The notes beneath the pieces are model-generated. The model made no database searches, was not told the origin of the DNA, and saw nothing but the letters and a program-made list of their open reading frames with translations. The position numbers were made by a program, and so were the translations under genes. A stretch of 64,000 bases of DNA, taken from contig NZ_JABEKU010000003.1 of the NCBI RefSeq assembly GCF_013283665.1, positions 192,029 to 256,028 on the forward strand, written 5' to 3'. The stretch comes from Ensifer sesbaniae. Its GTDB lineage: Bacteria; Pseudomonadota; Alphaproteobacteria; Rhizobiales; Rhizobiaceae. Position 1 is the first letter of the stretch. Each line of letters starts with the position of its first letter. This document shows, one piece after another, positions 45,971 through 54,312 of the stretch.

Positions 45971-47179
45971 ATGATATCGGACCAGCAGCCTCCGTGTGTC
46001 GCAGTGGTGCGCCGGCGCGACACGGCGTTTTCGCAAGAGCAATCAATCCCTTGGGCGGCGATAGCCGGCACGATCGCGACCGTGACGGTGTTCGCTGTCG
46101 CCCAGGGGCTGACCTATCCTTTGCTCAGCTTCATTCTGGAGCGGCAGGCAACGACGCCTGGGCTGATCGGCCTGTCGGCGGCGATGACGCCGCTGGGTTT
46201 CATCGTTTCGGCGCCCCTCATTCCGGCGCTGGTTCGGCGCCTGGGCGCGGGATGGCTTGCTATCCTATGCTCGCTGTGCGCCGCGCTCACCTTGACCGCA
46301 ATCGCCTGGACGCAGGACCTCTGGGCCTGGATGCCCCTGCGCTTCCTGCTCGGCTTCTTTGCCAATCCGCTGTCCGTGATCAGCGAGACCTGGTTGATCA
46401 CGATTACGCCGCCCTCACGCCGGGGCCGCATCATGGGCTTCTATTCTTCGGTCGTTTCCGGTGGTTTCGCCATCGGCCCGCTGTCGCTCGGCCTCGTCGG
46501 CACGGAGGGTTGGACGCCGTTCCTGATCGGCGTCGTGGCCTTCCTTCTCTGCGGCATGATCCTGCTGACAGTCGTGCCGCGCCTGCCGAATATGCCCCAT
46601 GACGGCGAGGCAACCTCCGTCGGCGGCTTCGTGGCGCTGGCGCCCCTCCTCCTGTTTGCGGTTTTCACCGCTGCCGCTTTCGAGCAAACCCTGCTTTCCC
46701 TGTTCACCAGCTATGGTGCCGCGTTCGCAAGCGCCGAGGAGCGGATCGCCTCCCTCATAACCTGTTTCATCGCCGGCAATGCGCTGCTGCAGGTGTTTCT
46801 CGGGCGCATGGCCGAGCAGATCGGCTCGATGTGGGCGGTGTTGTTCTGTGTCCTGGTCTCGCTGGCCGGATGCCTGTTGCTGCCATGGGCTTTCAATTCC
46901 TGGCTCATCTGGCCGCTCGTCTTCGTCTGGGGCGGGGTCTCATTCGGCATCTATACGATGTCGCTGATCGAGCTTGGCGAGCGGTTCACCGGCCAGGCCC
47001 TGATCGCCGGCAACGCGGCCTTCGCCGTCGCTTGGGGTTTCGGCGGCATCGTGGGTTCGCCTACGACGGGACTGGCCATGCAGTGGCTCGGGCATCGGGG
47101 ACTGCCGTTGGCTCTTGGCTTCCTGTGCTGCGTGCTGGTGATGTTTATACTGGCGAAGATACGGCGCGCACGATCGTGA
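45971..47179 (+). CDS. MFS transporter (12 transmembrane segments)
   Basis: A 402-residue inner-membrane permease with twelve predicted helices. It contains the A-like motif RRGRIMGFYSS after helix 4 and a long hydrophobic C-terminal half. It resembles the YcaD/small-molecule efflux type; the substrate is unknown. The ATG at 45971 follows the DUF1127 stop closely. The frame extends far upstream but reads through DUF1127 out of phase. Confidence 0.85.
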   Translation: MISDQQPPCVAVVRRRDTAFSQEQSIPWAAIAGTIATVTVFAVAQGLTYPLLSFILERQATTPGLIGLSAAMTPLGFIVSAPLIPALVRRLGAGWLAILCSLCAALTLTAIAWTQDLWAWMPLRFLLGFFANPLSVISETWLITITPPSRRGRIMGFYSSVVSGGFAIGPLSLGLVGTEGWTPFLIGVVAFLLCGMILLTVVPRLPNMPHDGEATSVGGFVALAPLLLFAVFTAAAFEQTLLSLFTSYGAAFASAEERIASLITCFIAGNALLQVFLGRMAEQIGSMWAVLFCVLVSLAGCLLLPWAFNSWLIWPLVFVWGGVSFGIYTMSLIELGERFTGQALIAGNAAFAVAWGFGGIVGSPTTGLAMQWLGHRGLPLALGFLCCVLVMFILAKIRRARS

Positions 47180-47193
47180 CGCCAGCGATGCAA

Positions 47194-47218
47194 ACAAAAA
47201 CCCGGCCATGGCCGGGTT
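47194..47218 (-). terminator. Intrinsic terminator of the rcdA-like gene
   Basis: A 20-bp perfect palindrome AACCCGGCCATGGCCGGGTT (47199-47218) is followed on the minus strand by TTTGTTTG. Confidence 0.88.
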
Positions 47219-47247
47219 CGTCTTCTGCATGCTGAGGCGAAGGGCCG

Positions 47248-47766
47248 TCAGTTGGTGCCGAAGGCCGTCTGCAGCAGCTTGATCTGCGCCTTGACGCCGT
47301 TCTGGTTGTCCGGAACGATGGCGGCGGCTTCGTGCGGGCGATAGATTTCGCGGTCGAGCAGGGCGACGCGGTTTTGCAGGCGCAGCGAGCGTTCGATCAG
47401 GTCGCGGAAGGATTCCGGCAATTCGGCCCAGCCCGGAGCAGAGCGGTCTACGTTGAAGCTGTCGAGGCGCACCTTGCTCTTTTCCGACATCACCTGGTCG
47501 CGGCTCATCTCACCGTTGTTGACGGCGCGCTGCAAAAGCAGCCACGACGCCATCTGCATCAGGCGGGTGGTAAGCCGCATGGACTCGGCCGCATAGAGAA
47601 CCGATGCCATGCGTGGCAGAACCTTCGAGGCAGCGCGGCCGGGGCCGTCGAGATAGGTGGCCGTTTCCTCGACCAGACCCATGCCTTCCGAATAGAGTGT
47701 CTTGAATTGTGCCGAGGACGCCGCGTGTCCCGCGAAACTGACCGTATTCAATCCTCTCTCGGACAT
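47248..47766 (-). CDS. rcdA: DUF1465 family protein, RcdA-like
   Basis: A 172-residue helical protein of DUF1465, the family of Caulobacter RcdA, an adaptor that helps ClpXP degrade CtrA during the cell cycle. Conserved segments are TATYLDGPGR, AESMRLTTRLMQMASWLLLQRAVNNGEMS and YRPHEAAAIVPDNQNGVKAQIKLLQTAFG. ATG 47766 is preferred; an ATG at 47796 would add 10 residues. In Sinorhizobium RcdA is important for cell-cycle control. Monocistronic. Confidence 0.87.
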   Translation of the reverse strand: MSERGLNTVSFAGHAASSAQFKTLYSEGMGLVEETATYLDGPGRAASKVLPRMASVLYAAESMRLTTRLMQMASWLLLQRAVNNGEMSRDQVMSEKSKVRLDSFNVDRSAPGWAELPESFRDLIERSLRLQNRVALLDREIYRPHEAAAIVPDNQNGVKAQIKLLQTAFGTN

Positions 47767-47936
47767 GACCTGTTTTCCCTGGTTCAAACGCATCACGACA
47801 GTCAGGTAGCGGACGAATATAGGAAATAAATCCTTGCCCGTCTCTATGCTCGAAGAATGATCCGATAGCGCATTTCGCGCAAGGGTATTCTTAAGAAAGG
47901 GTTAATCTCCACAGTTCTTTAGCGAAAGCTATGCCA

Positions 47937-48060
47937 AAATAAAAAAAGAGCCGCGGAAAGCGGCTCTCAAGGTAAAACAGGGAGAAAAATCAGACCCATT
48001 CGCCAGTCGGAGAAATTGTCTGAAACCGGAAAGCTCCGGATGCCCTGACAATCGCAGATA
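47937..48060 (-). ncRNA. Candidate trans-acting small RNA in the rcdA-DUF1192 gap
   Basis: The 350 bp between the rcdA-like start and DUF1192 (47767-48121) contain no gene. On the minus strand a perfect 8-bp terminator stem AGAGCCGC / GCGGCTCT (47947-47967) is followed by T7ATTTTGG. It lies more than 150 bases past the DUF1192 stop. Ten bases before the stem is a CU-rich TTTTTCTCCCTG stretch that could pair with ribosome-binding sites. This layout is typical of rhizobial Hfq-dependent small RNAs. The 5' end is not defined by the sequence; the interval given is an estimate. Confidence 0.5.
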
Positions 48061-48121
48061 ATGCTTAATGTGCCGTTAAAGGCGCTTCGTTTTGCTGCGC
48101 TGCGGCCGCTGCGGTAACGGT

Positions 48122-48310
48122 TCAGCGGAACAGGCTCTCGGCAGCGGAGCGGCTTGCGGATTTGCGCGTCCGCTCGGCTTCGAGCCGGGCGATTTCCTCC
48201 GTCAACAGGGTGATGCGCTGGGTGAGTTCATCGACTGAAAGCAGTGAAAGGTCGCTACCGATTTCGTGCACCACCTTCTTCTGTGGTCGGTCATCGTCAA
48301 ACAGGCTCAT
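48122..48310 (-). CDS. DUF1192 family small protein
   Basis: A 62-residue protein: MSLFDDDRPQKKVVHEIGSDLS followed by a leucine-zipper-like helix LLSVDELTQRITLLTEEIARLEAE. It is a conserved alphaproteobacterial family of unknown function. Its ATG lies inside the 3' end of the MFS gene, overlapping by 14 bases. Confidence 0.9.
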   Translation of the reverse strand: MSLFDDDRPQKKVVHEIGSDLSLLSVDELTQRITLLTEEIARLEAERTRKSASRSAAESLFR

Positions 48311-49601
48311 CGGTCTGATCCTCCCATCTCTGGTTGTTGTCCGGTTCGCTGCGCGCTTCCTCGAACGGGGCAGCGCGGGGTGAAAGCTGCAAGCTCTCCG
48401 GCGTCGTCGGCGCGCCGGCATTGACCGGCGAGAAGGCATCGCGGTCGGACACCGGCACGGGCGCGCGCATCCGGCTGCGAATGATGGCATAGGCTGTGAT
48501 CAAAATGTGGGCACAGGCGGTAATCATGAACAGGCCGTAGGGGCCGGCTGCCGTCATGACCGGACCGCCGATCGTCGGGCCGATGATGGTGCCGACGCCG
48601 TAGAGCAGCAGCAGGCCACCGGAGACCTTCACGAAGTCTTCGGCGGTCGCAAAGTCGTTGGCGTGGGACACGGCGATCGGATAGAGCGCGTTGGCGGCAG
48701 CACCATAGATCGCGATCAGCGTCAACACGATCCAGACCTGGCTCGGCTCGATCAGGAAGATGAGCAGTCCGGCGAAGGCGCCGACGCCTGCAAGCGCTGC
48801 CAGAACATAGCGGCGGTCGATGCGGTCCGAGAGGCGGCCGGCCGGGAGCTGCATCACCGCGCCTGCGAAGATCGCCACGCTCATCATTGCCGCAACCGTG
48901 CTGTCGGAGAGGCCGGCCTGTCGCCCGAAGACAGCGCCGAGCGTGCCGAAGGCACCGTTGGCGATGCCGACGAGAAGGATGCCGAGGAAGGACACCGGCG
49001 AGTTGCGATAAAGCGCGCGCAGGTCGAGGCGAACCTGCTTCAACGGTTGCGGCGAAGCGGCCTTGGAAAGAAGCGTCGGCAGCATGGCGAGGCAATAGAG
49101 GATGCCGCAGATCATGAAGAAGAAGCTGGTCAAGGTGTCGCCGAAGGGGATCATCATCTGGCCGCCGACGACGCCGAAGAGTGTGATGGCGATATAGAGC
49201 GAGAAGATCACGCCGCGGCTCTCATTGGTGGCGCGCTCGTTCAGCCAGCTTTCGATGATCATCGACGTACCGGCGGTGGAGAAGCCGGTAAGCGCGCGCA
49301 GGACCAACCACCAGGTCGGGTCGATCATGATGCCCGTCAGCAGCGCGACGATGGCGATCAGCGAAGCAAAGACGCTGAAGGCGCGCACATGGCCAATGCG
49401 CTTGACGACATTCGGGGCGAAGAAGCAGCCGAGAACGAAGCCGGCGGCCCAAGACGTGCCGATCAGGCCAAGGATGGTGGTTGGATACCCTTCGGCGGTA
49501 CCACGTACGGGAAGAAGCAAGCCCTGGAGGCCATTGCCCAGAAAGAGAAACAACGTACCGAGCAGGAGGGCGGCGACCGGGAGCAGGTTCTTTCTCATCA
49601 T
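48297..49601 (-). CDS. MFS transporter
   Basis: A 434-residue permease with twelve transmembrane helices. The first helix starts at residue 6 (LLPVAALLLGTLFLFLGNGLQGLLLP), and an ESWLNERATNESRGVIFSLY loop lies after helix 4, as in the YcaD-like family. The hydrophilic C-terminal 50 residues are unconserved. It overlaps DUF1192 downstream. Confidence 0.88.
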   Translation of the reverse strand: MMRKNLLPVAALLLGTLFLFLGNGLQGLLLPVRGTAEGYPTTILGLIGTSWAAGFVLGCFFAPNVVKRIGHVRAFSVFASLIAIVALLTGIMIDPTWWLVLRALTGFSTAGTSMIIESWLNERATNESRGVIFSLYIAITLFGVVGGQMMIPFGDTLTSFFFMICGILYCLAMLPTLLSKAASPQPLKQVRLDLRALYRNSPVSFLGILLVGIANGAFGTLGAVFGRQAGLSDSTVAAMMSVAIFAGAVMQLPAGRLSDRIDRRYVLAALAGVGAFAGLLIFLIEPSQVWIVLTLIAIYGAAANALYPIAVSHANDFATAEDFVKVSGGLLLLYGVGTIIGPTIGGPVMTAAGPYGLFMITACAHILITAYAIIRSRMRAPVPVSDRDAFSPVNAGAPTTPESLQLSPRAAPFEEARSEPDNNQRWEDQTDEPV

Positions 49602-49883
49602 CCATCCGAAATTCGTTCTGCCGTCGGCAAGTTAGGGCGATGCCTGGTGAATTGCCAGCCGGTTTCTCTTTGCAGCGCTTCGAGTTGCCGCAGGTTTTTT
49701 CCCATCAATCGGTGACGATTGAAGGAGACCGGTCATTGCAAATCATCCGCGGAAACACTAGCCCTTTTTGCCATGCACGACGTATCGCTAGTCCTGGGGG
49801 AAGGCGCTGCTCCGTGCGACGAATGGTGCCGGCGTTGCGATGGCTTCGCCGGTTGAGGCGGCCTCCCGGAACACGAGGGCAAC

Positions 49884-50039
49884 ATGCAGAAGGCGCTCGC
49901 CCTTATCCTGCTGCTGGCAATGGCCATCCAGCTTCTGTGGCCGCTCGGCATCCCGGGTCTGCGCCGCCGCCGCGACTTCTGGAAGATCGCCGTCTTCGCC
50001 ATCGTCATGATGATGGTGACAGTCTTGATCCGGCCGTAA
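49884..50039 (+). CDS. Small two-helix membrane protein
   Basis: A 51-residue open frame starting MQKALALILLLAMAIQLLWPLG, with a first transmembrane helix at about 4-20. A basic turn LRRRRDFWK is followed by a second helix (IAVFAIVMMMVTVLI) ending IRP. GAGGG lies 4 bases before the ATG. Hydrophobic-basic-hydrophobic layout, ribosome-binding site and spacing to the cyclase gene make it a likely real gene. Function unknown. The 282 bases upstream back to the MFS gene hold nothing recognisable. Confidence 0.65.
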   Translation: MQKALALILLLAMAIQLLWPLGIPGLRRRRDFWKIAVFAIVMMMVTVLIRP

Positions 50040-50150
50040 CCGGGCCATTTCGCCCCTAAAGACCCGTTTCCTTGGAAACTCCGGGGCCGATCGTCCGATG
50101 CTATTGGGTTGTACGTATATTCGTTACAACTACAAAAGGGCGCAGGACAG

Positions 50151-52088
50151 ATGGGGAATAACGCGCTAGATTACCTCTTTCATTCGGGAAGTGAATTCGA
50201 GGGTTTCTTGGAACGCCGTCTCGCTGCCATTCTCGCTGCCGATGTCGTGGGCTACAGCCGCCTGATCGGCGCTGACGAGACCGGCACGCTGGCCGCGATG
50301 AAACGGCACAAGAACGAGCTCGTCGATCCCAAGATCAACCGTCACAAGGGCCGCATCGTCAAATTGACCGGCGACGGCATTCTCGTCGAGTTCGCGAGCG
50401 TCGTGAATGCGGTTGCCTGTGCCGTCGACATTCAGCGCGGCATGCTCATCCGCAATGAAAGCGTGCCGCCGCTGAAACGCATCGAGCTGCGTATCGGCGT
50501 GCATCTCGGCGATATCATCGTCGAGGACGGCGATATTTTCGGCGACGGCGTCAATGTCGCCGCCCGGCTCGAAGGCCTGGCGGAACCATCCGGCATCGCT
50601 GTCTCCGCATCCGTGCGCGACCATGTCGGAGCACGCCTGGACGTCGGCTTCATCGACAAGGGTGAACACGCGCTGAAGAACATTGCCGCCGGCGTTCACG
50701 TCTATTCGGTGGCGCTCGGTGCGCCGACGAAGGTTGCGGCGGCGCCAAGCGAGGTCGGGCCCATCGTGCTCGATGACGGCTACGGGCTCTCGGTGGGTGT
50801 GCTTCCCTTCACCAACATGAGCCATGACCCGGAGCAGGAATATTTCTCCGACGGCATCACCGAGGACATCATCACGGATCTCTCGAAGATTTCGAAGCTG
50901 CATGTCGTCGCCCGCAACACGGTGTTCACCTACAAGGGGCGGTCGGTGAAGGTGAAGCAGGTCGCTCAGGAGCTCGGCGTCCGCTACATCCTCGAAGGCA
51001 GCGTGCGCAAGGCCGGCTCACGGGTCCGGATCACCGGCCAGCTCATCGACGCCTTGACCGGCACCCATCTCTGGGCCGACCGCTACGACCGCGACCTGAC
51101 CGACATCTTCGCCATCCAGGACGAGATCACCCATTCCATCGTCGATCAGCTCAGGATCAAGCTGCTGCCGGCGGAGCGGCGTGCGATCGAAAGCGACCCG
51201 ACCACGAGCGTGGAGGCCTATACCTACTATCTGCGCGGCCGGCAGTTCTCGCATGCCTGGACCCGGTCCTATCTGCTGCTCGCTCGGCGCATGTTCCTGA
51301 AGGCGGTGGAACTCGATCCCGACTTTGCCCGCGCCTATGCCGGCATCGCCGATTGCGAGTCGGCGCTGCGCGACTGGCATGAGGACGAGTTCCCTCTGGA
51401 CGGTATTCTTTCCACCACTGCGAGAGCCCTGGAGCTCGATCCGAACCTGGCGGAGGCGCATGCCTCCCGCGGTCTGGTTCTCCACCAGGACGGCCAGGAC
51501 GACGAGGCGGTCGCCGAGTTCGAGCGGGCGCTGACCTTGGACCCCAGCCTGTACGAGGCGAACTTCCACTATGCCCGTTTCCTGTTCATGCAGGGCGCCT
51601 TCGAAACGGCGATCCAGTTCTTCAAGCGTGCAGCGGACATCAGGCTTGACGACTATCTGTCGCCGATCCACCTGATGAGCGCCTACCGTTCGCTCGGCCG
51701 GGAGGCCGAACGCACGCAGTGGGCGAAGATCGGCATTTCGCGCGCGGAGCGGGCGCTGGAACTCAACCCGGAAAACTCCGGCCCCGCACATCGCGGCGCA
51801 CTGGCACTTGCCCATATGGGCGAGGCGGATCGGGCGCGGGAATGGGCGGCGCGCGCGCTGGCGATCGATCCCGACGACGTGGTCGCCCGGTACAATACCG
51901 CCTGCGTCTATTCCATTCTCGGCGACATCGATGCGGCGCTCGATCTTCTCGAAACCCTGCTGCCGCAAAGCTCGTGCTACCAGCTGCTTTGGTTCAAGCA
52001 GGATTCCGATCTGGATGCGGTGCGGCACCACGTGCGCTTCCAGGCGATGCTCGCGGCGATCGCGAAATGTGAGGCGGGCTTGCGCTGA
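50151..52088 (+). CDS. Class III adenylate/guanylate cyclase with TolB-like and TPR domains
   Basis: A 645-residue cytoplasmic protein. The N-terminal cyclase domain has the two metal-binding aspartates D31 (AADVVGYSR) and D75 (LTGDGILVEF), and GDGVNVAARLEGLA is the Gly-rich/Arg segment. A TolB-like module follows (about 220-350: VLPFTNMSHDPEQEYFSDGITEDIITDLS), then TPR repeats to the end. It makes cAMP or cGMP; rhizobia hold many such paralogues. ATG 50151 is preferred over 50109. Confidence 0.9.
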   Translation: MGNNALDYLFHSGSEFEGFLERRLAAILAADVVGYSRLIGADETGTLAAMKRHKNELVDPKINRHKGRIVKLTGDGILVEFASVVNAVACAVDIQRGMLIRNESVPPLKRIELRIGVHLGDIIVEDGDIFGDGVNVAARLEGLAEPSGIAVSASVRDHVGARLDVGFIDKGEHALKNIAAGVHVYSVALGAPTKVAAAPSEVGPIVLDDGYGLSVGVLPFTNMSHDPEQEYFSDGITEDIITDLSKISKLHVVARNTVFTYKGRSVKVKQVAQELGVRYILEGSVRKAGSRVRITGQLIDALTGTHLWADRYDRDLTDIFAIQDEITHSIVDQLRIKLLPAERRAIESDPTTSVEAYTYYLRGRQFSHAWTRSYLLLARRMFLKAVELDPDFARAYAGIADCESALRDWHEDEFPLDGILSTTARALELDPNLAEAHASRGLVLHQDGQDDEAVAEFERALTLDPSLYEANFHYARFLFMQGAFETAIQFFKRAADIRLDDYLSPIHLMSAYRSLGREAERTQWAKIGISRAERALELNPENSGPAHRGALALAHMGEADRAREWAARALAIDPDDVVARYNTACVYSILGDIDAALDLLETLLPQSSCYQLLWFKQDSDLDAVRHHVRFQAMLAAIAKCEAGLR

Positions 52089-52119
52089 CCGCCGAAGGAG
52101 GCCGGCGGTCGCTTTCAGT

Positions 52120-53634
52120 TCAATGGTGGCTTGCCTGGCGGGATCCCGCCGGCGTGCTGCTCCGGCCGCCCGTCAGCCACCAGATGGCCGAGCCGGTGAC
52201 AAACATCATGGCTGTCGCAACGAACACCACCGCGGTGAAGGCCTGTTCGAAGGCGAGTCGGGCGCGCATCACCAGTTCGCCCGCCAGTTCCGGCGGCAGC
52301 TTTTCGGCGAGGATCAGGGCTTCGTCGAGGCTGTCGCGCGCCATCGGCGAGATTGCGGCACCTTCCGGCAGGGCCAGAAAGGCCGTGTAGACGATCGACA
52401 TCACACTGCCGAGCACCGCAATGCCGATCGCGCCGCCGAGTTCGAACGAGACCTCCTCGATCGATGCCGCCATGCCTGCCCGCTCCGGCGGGGCGTTGAA
52501 CATGATGGCGCTGGAGGCGGCCGTCATCGAGGCGCCGATCCCGAGGCCGAGAACGACGAGGCTGGCGATCTGGGCAGGCGTGCCGACGCCGTGAAGCAGC
52601 AAGTAAGCTGCGAGACCGGCAGCCGCGAGGAGCAAGCCGGAGCGCAGCACCACTTCCGCTCCGAGACGCGGAAGCAGCGTGCCGGTCAGGGGGCCGGCGA
52701 CGAAGGCGGCGAGCGGGATCGGCAGGATGAAGAAGCCGGCTTCGAGCGGCGAAAAGCCGTCAACGAGTTGCAACTGCTGGCTCAGGACGAGTTCGATGCC
52801 AATGATGGACGCCGACGCCACCAGTGCCGCCGCCACGCCGGAAGAAAACACTTCGTTGCGGAAGAGGCTGAAATCGATCAGCGGATGCGGGCTCCGGCGC
52901 TGGCGGCGGACAAAGGCGACGAGTGCGACCGCACCGATCACGGCCGCGGCGAAGCCGGCTTCCAGCGACGGCTCGCGCTTGCTCGTTTCCTTGACGGCAT
53001 AGGCAAGACCAACGAGCCCCACCATGATCTGAAACGAACCGAGCGCATCCCACGGATGTCTGGGATTGCCGGGGCTGTTCGGCAGCACGACGATGCCGAG
53101 CATGAGGGCAATGGCGACGATCGGCACGTTGATCAGGAAGACCGAGCCCCACCAGAAATACTCGAGCAGGAAACCGCCGAGAACCGGACCGATCGCGGCG
53201 CCACCGGAGGCGATCGCGGCCCAGACGCCGATTGCCAGCGCCCGTTCGCGTTCATCGGTGAAGGTGAGGCGGATGATCGAAAGTGTTGCCGGCATCATCA
53301 GCGCGGCGCCGACCGCAAGCAGAACTCGGGCGCCGATCAGGACCACGGGGGTGGGGGCATAGGCGGCGACCAGCGAAGCGACGCCGAAGACGGCAAGGCC
53401 GACGATGAAGGGCTTCTTGTGGCCGAGCCGGTCGCCGAGCGTGCCGAGGCCGGGCAGGAGGCCGGCAACGACGAGGGCATAGGCGTTGACGATCCAGAGT
53501 TTCTCGGACGCGCTCGCGCCGAGGTCATGGGTCAGACGGGGAAGGGCAGTATAGAGCACCGTCATGTCGACGACGATCAAAAGGAGTGCGCTCGATACGA
53601 TGGCCAGAACGAGCCAGCGATTTTGCGGAAGCAT
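52120..53634 (-). CDS. DHA2-type MFS multidrug transporter (14 transmembrane segments)
   Basis: A 504-residue permease starting MLPQNRWLVLAIVSSALLLIVVDMTVLYTALPRL, the usual first helix of SmvA/QacA-like drug:H+ antiporters. Motif A is GDRLGHKKPF and motif C is IASGGAAIGPVLGGFL. Fourteen helices are expected. GAGGTG precedes the ATG. It diverges from a TetR gene with a palindromic operator between them, so drug- or dye-inducible efflux is likely. Confidence 0.92.
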   Translation of the reverse strand: MLPQNRWLVLAIVSSALLLIVVDMTVLYTALPRLTHDLGASASEKLWIVNAYALVVAGLLPGLGTLGDRLGHKKPFIVGLAVFGVASLVAAYAPTPVVLIGARVLLAVGAALMMPATLSIIRLTFTDERERALAIGVWAAIASGGAAIGPVLGGFLLEYFWWGSVFLINVPIVAIALMLGIVVLPNSPGNPRHPWDALGSFQIMVGLVGLAYAVKETSKREPSLEAGFAAAVIGAVALVAFVRRQRRSPHPLIDFSLFRNEVFSSGVAAALVASASIIGIELVLSQQLQLVDGFSPLEAGFFILPIPLAAFVAGPLTGTLLPRLGAEVVLRSGLLLAAAGLAAYLLLHGVGTPAQIASLVVLGLGIGASMTAASSAIMFNAPPERAGMAASIEEVSFELGGAIGIAVLGSVMSIVYTAFLALPEGAAISPMARDSLDEALILAEKLPPELAGELVMRARLAFEQAFTAVVFVATAMMFVTGSAIWWLTGGRSSTPAGSRQASHH

Positions 53635-53704
53635 GGTACACCTCGGGTGGCCACCCACAGGGAAATGGGGGCCAAGTCTTGTTAACGTCAGGGTCATTAT
53701 TTAA

Positions 53705-53716
53705 ATACGTACGTAT
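53705..53716. promoter_or_regulatory. Palindromic TetR-type operator between efflux gene and regulator
   Basis: A perfect 12-bp palindrome ATACGTACGTAT, flanked by AT-rich sequence, lies in the 104-bp gap between the divergent MFS and TetR genes. Position, symmetry and size fit the operator of the adjacent TetR repressor. Confidence 0.7.
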
Positions 53717-53738
53717 GGATTTGAAATAGGAAGTCAAG

Positions 53739-54293
53739 ATGGGACGACGTCGGACAATCGATCGTGACAAGGTTCTGGATGCAGCGGAGGCGATCGTGAA
53801 CGCCGTCGGCGCCGCCGGCCTGACGATCGATGCGGTCGCCAAGGCGGCCGGTATCACCAAGGGCGGCGTGCAATATTGCTTCGGCAACAAGGACGGTCTG
53901 ATCGACGCGATGATGGAGCGCTGGTTCAACGAGTTCGACACCGCGGTTGCGGCGGAGGGCGGCGAGGACCCCGACCCGGTGAAGGCAATGCGCGCCCATG
54001 CCTTGGTGACTGCCCGGATGAACACGGCCGACAGAGCCCGGACGTCGGGCATGATGGCGGCACTGCTGCAGCGGGAAGAGCATATGGCAAAGAACCGCGC
54101 CTGGTACCGCGCCCGTCTCGATGGCATCGACCTCACGACGGAGGAGGGGCGCCGGGCACGGCTCGTCTTCCTCGCCACCGAAGGCGTCTTCCTGCTGCGC
54201 GGTTTCGGCTTCGTCGAGATAGATGACGCCGAGTGGCGGGATATGTTCGCCGATATCCTGACGCTGTTGCCCGACCCCGGCGACGTCTCCTAA
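53739..54293 (+). CDS. TetR/AcrR family transcriptional regulator
   Basis: A 184-residue repressor. The helix-turn-helix is LTIDAVAKAAGITKGGVQYCFGNKDGLIDAMM (about 28-60), followed by a ligand-binding helical domain. It diverges from the DHA2 transporter, which it probably represses, together with its own gene. AGGA precedes the ATG. Confidence 0.92.
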   Translation: MGRRRTIDRDKVLDAAEAIVNAVGAAGLTIDAVAKAAGITKGGVQYCFGNKDGLIDAMMERWFNEFDTAVAAEGGEDPDPVKAMRAHALVTARMNTADRARTSGMMAALLQREEHMAKNRAWYRARLDGIDLTTEEGRRARLVFLATEGVFLLRGFGFVEIDDAEWRDMFADILTLLPDPGDVS

Positions 54294-54312
54294 AGGTCTG
54301 GCAGGAAAACTG

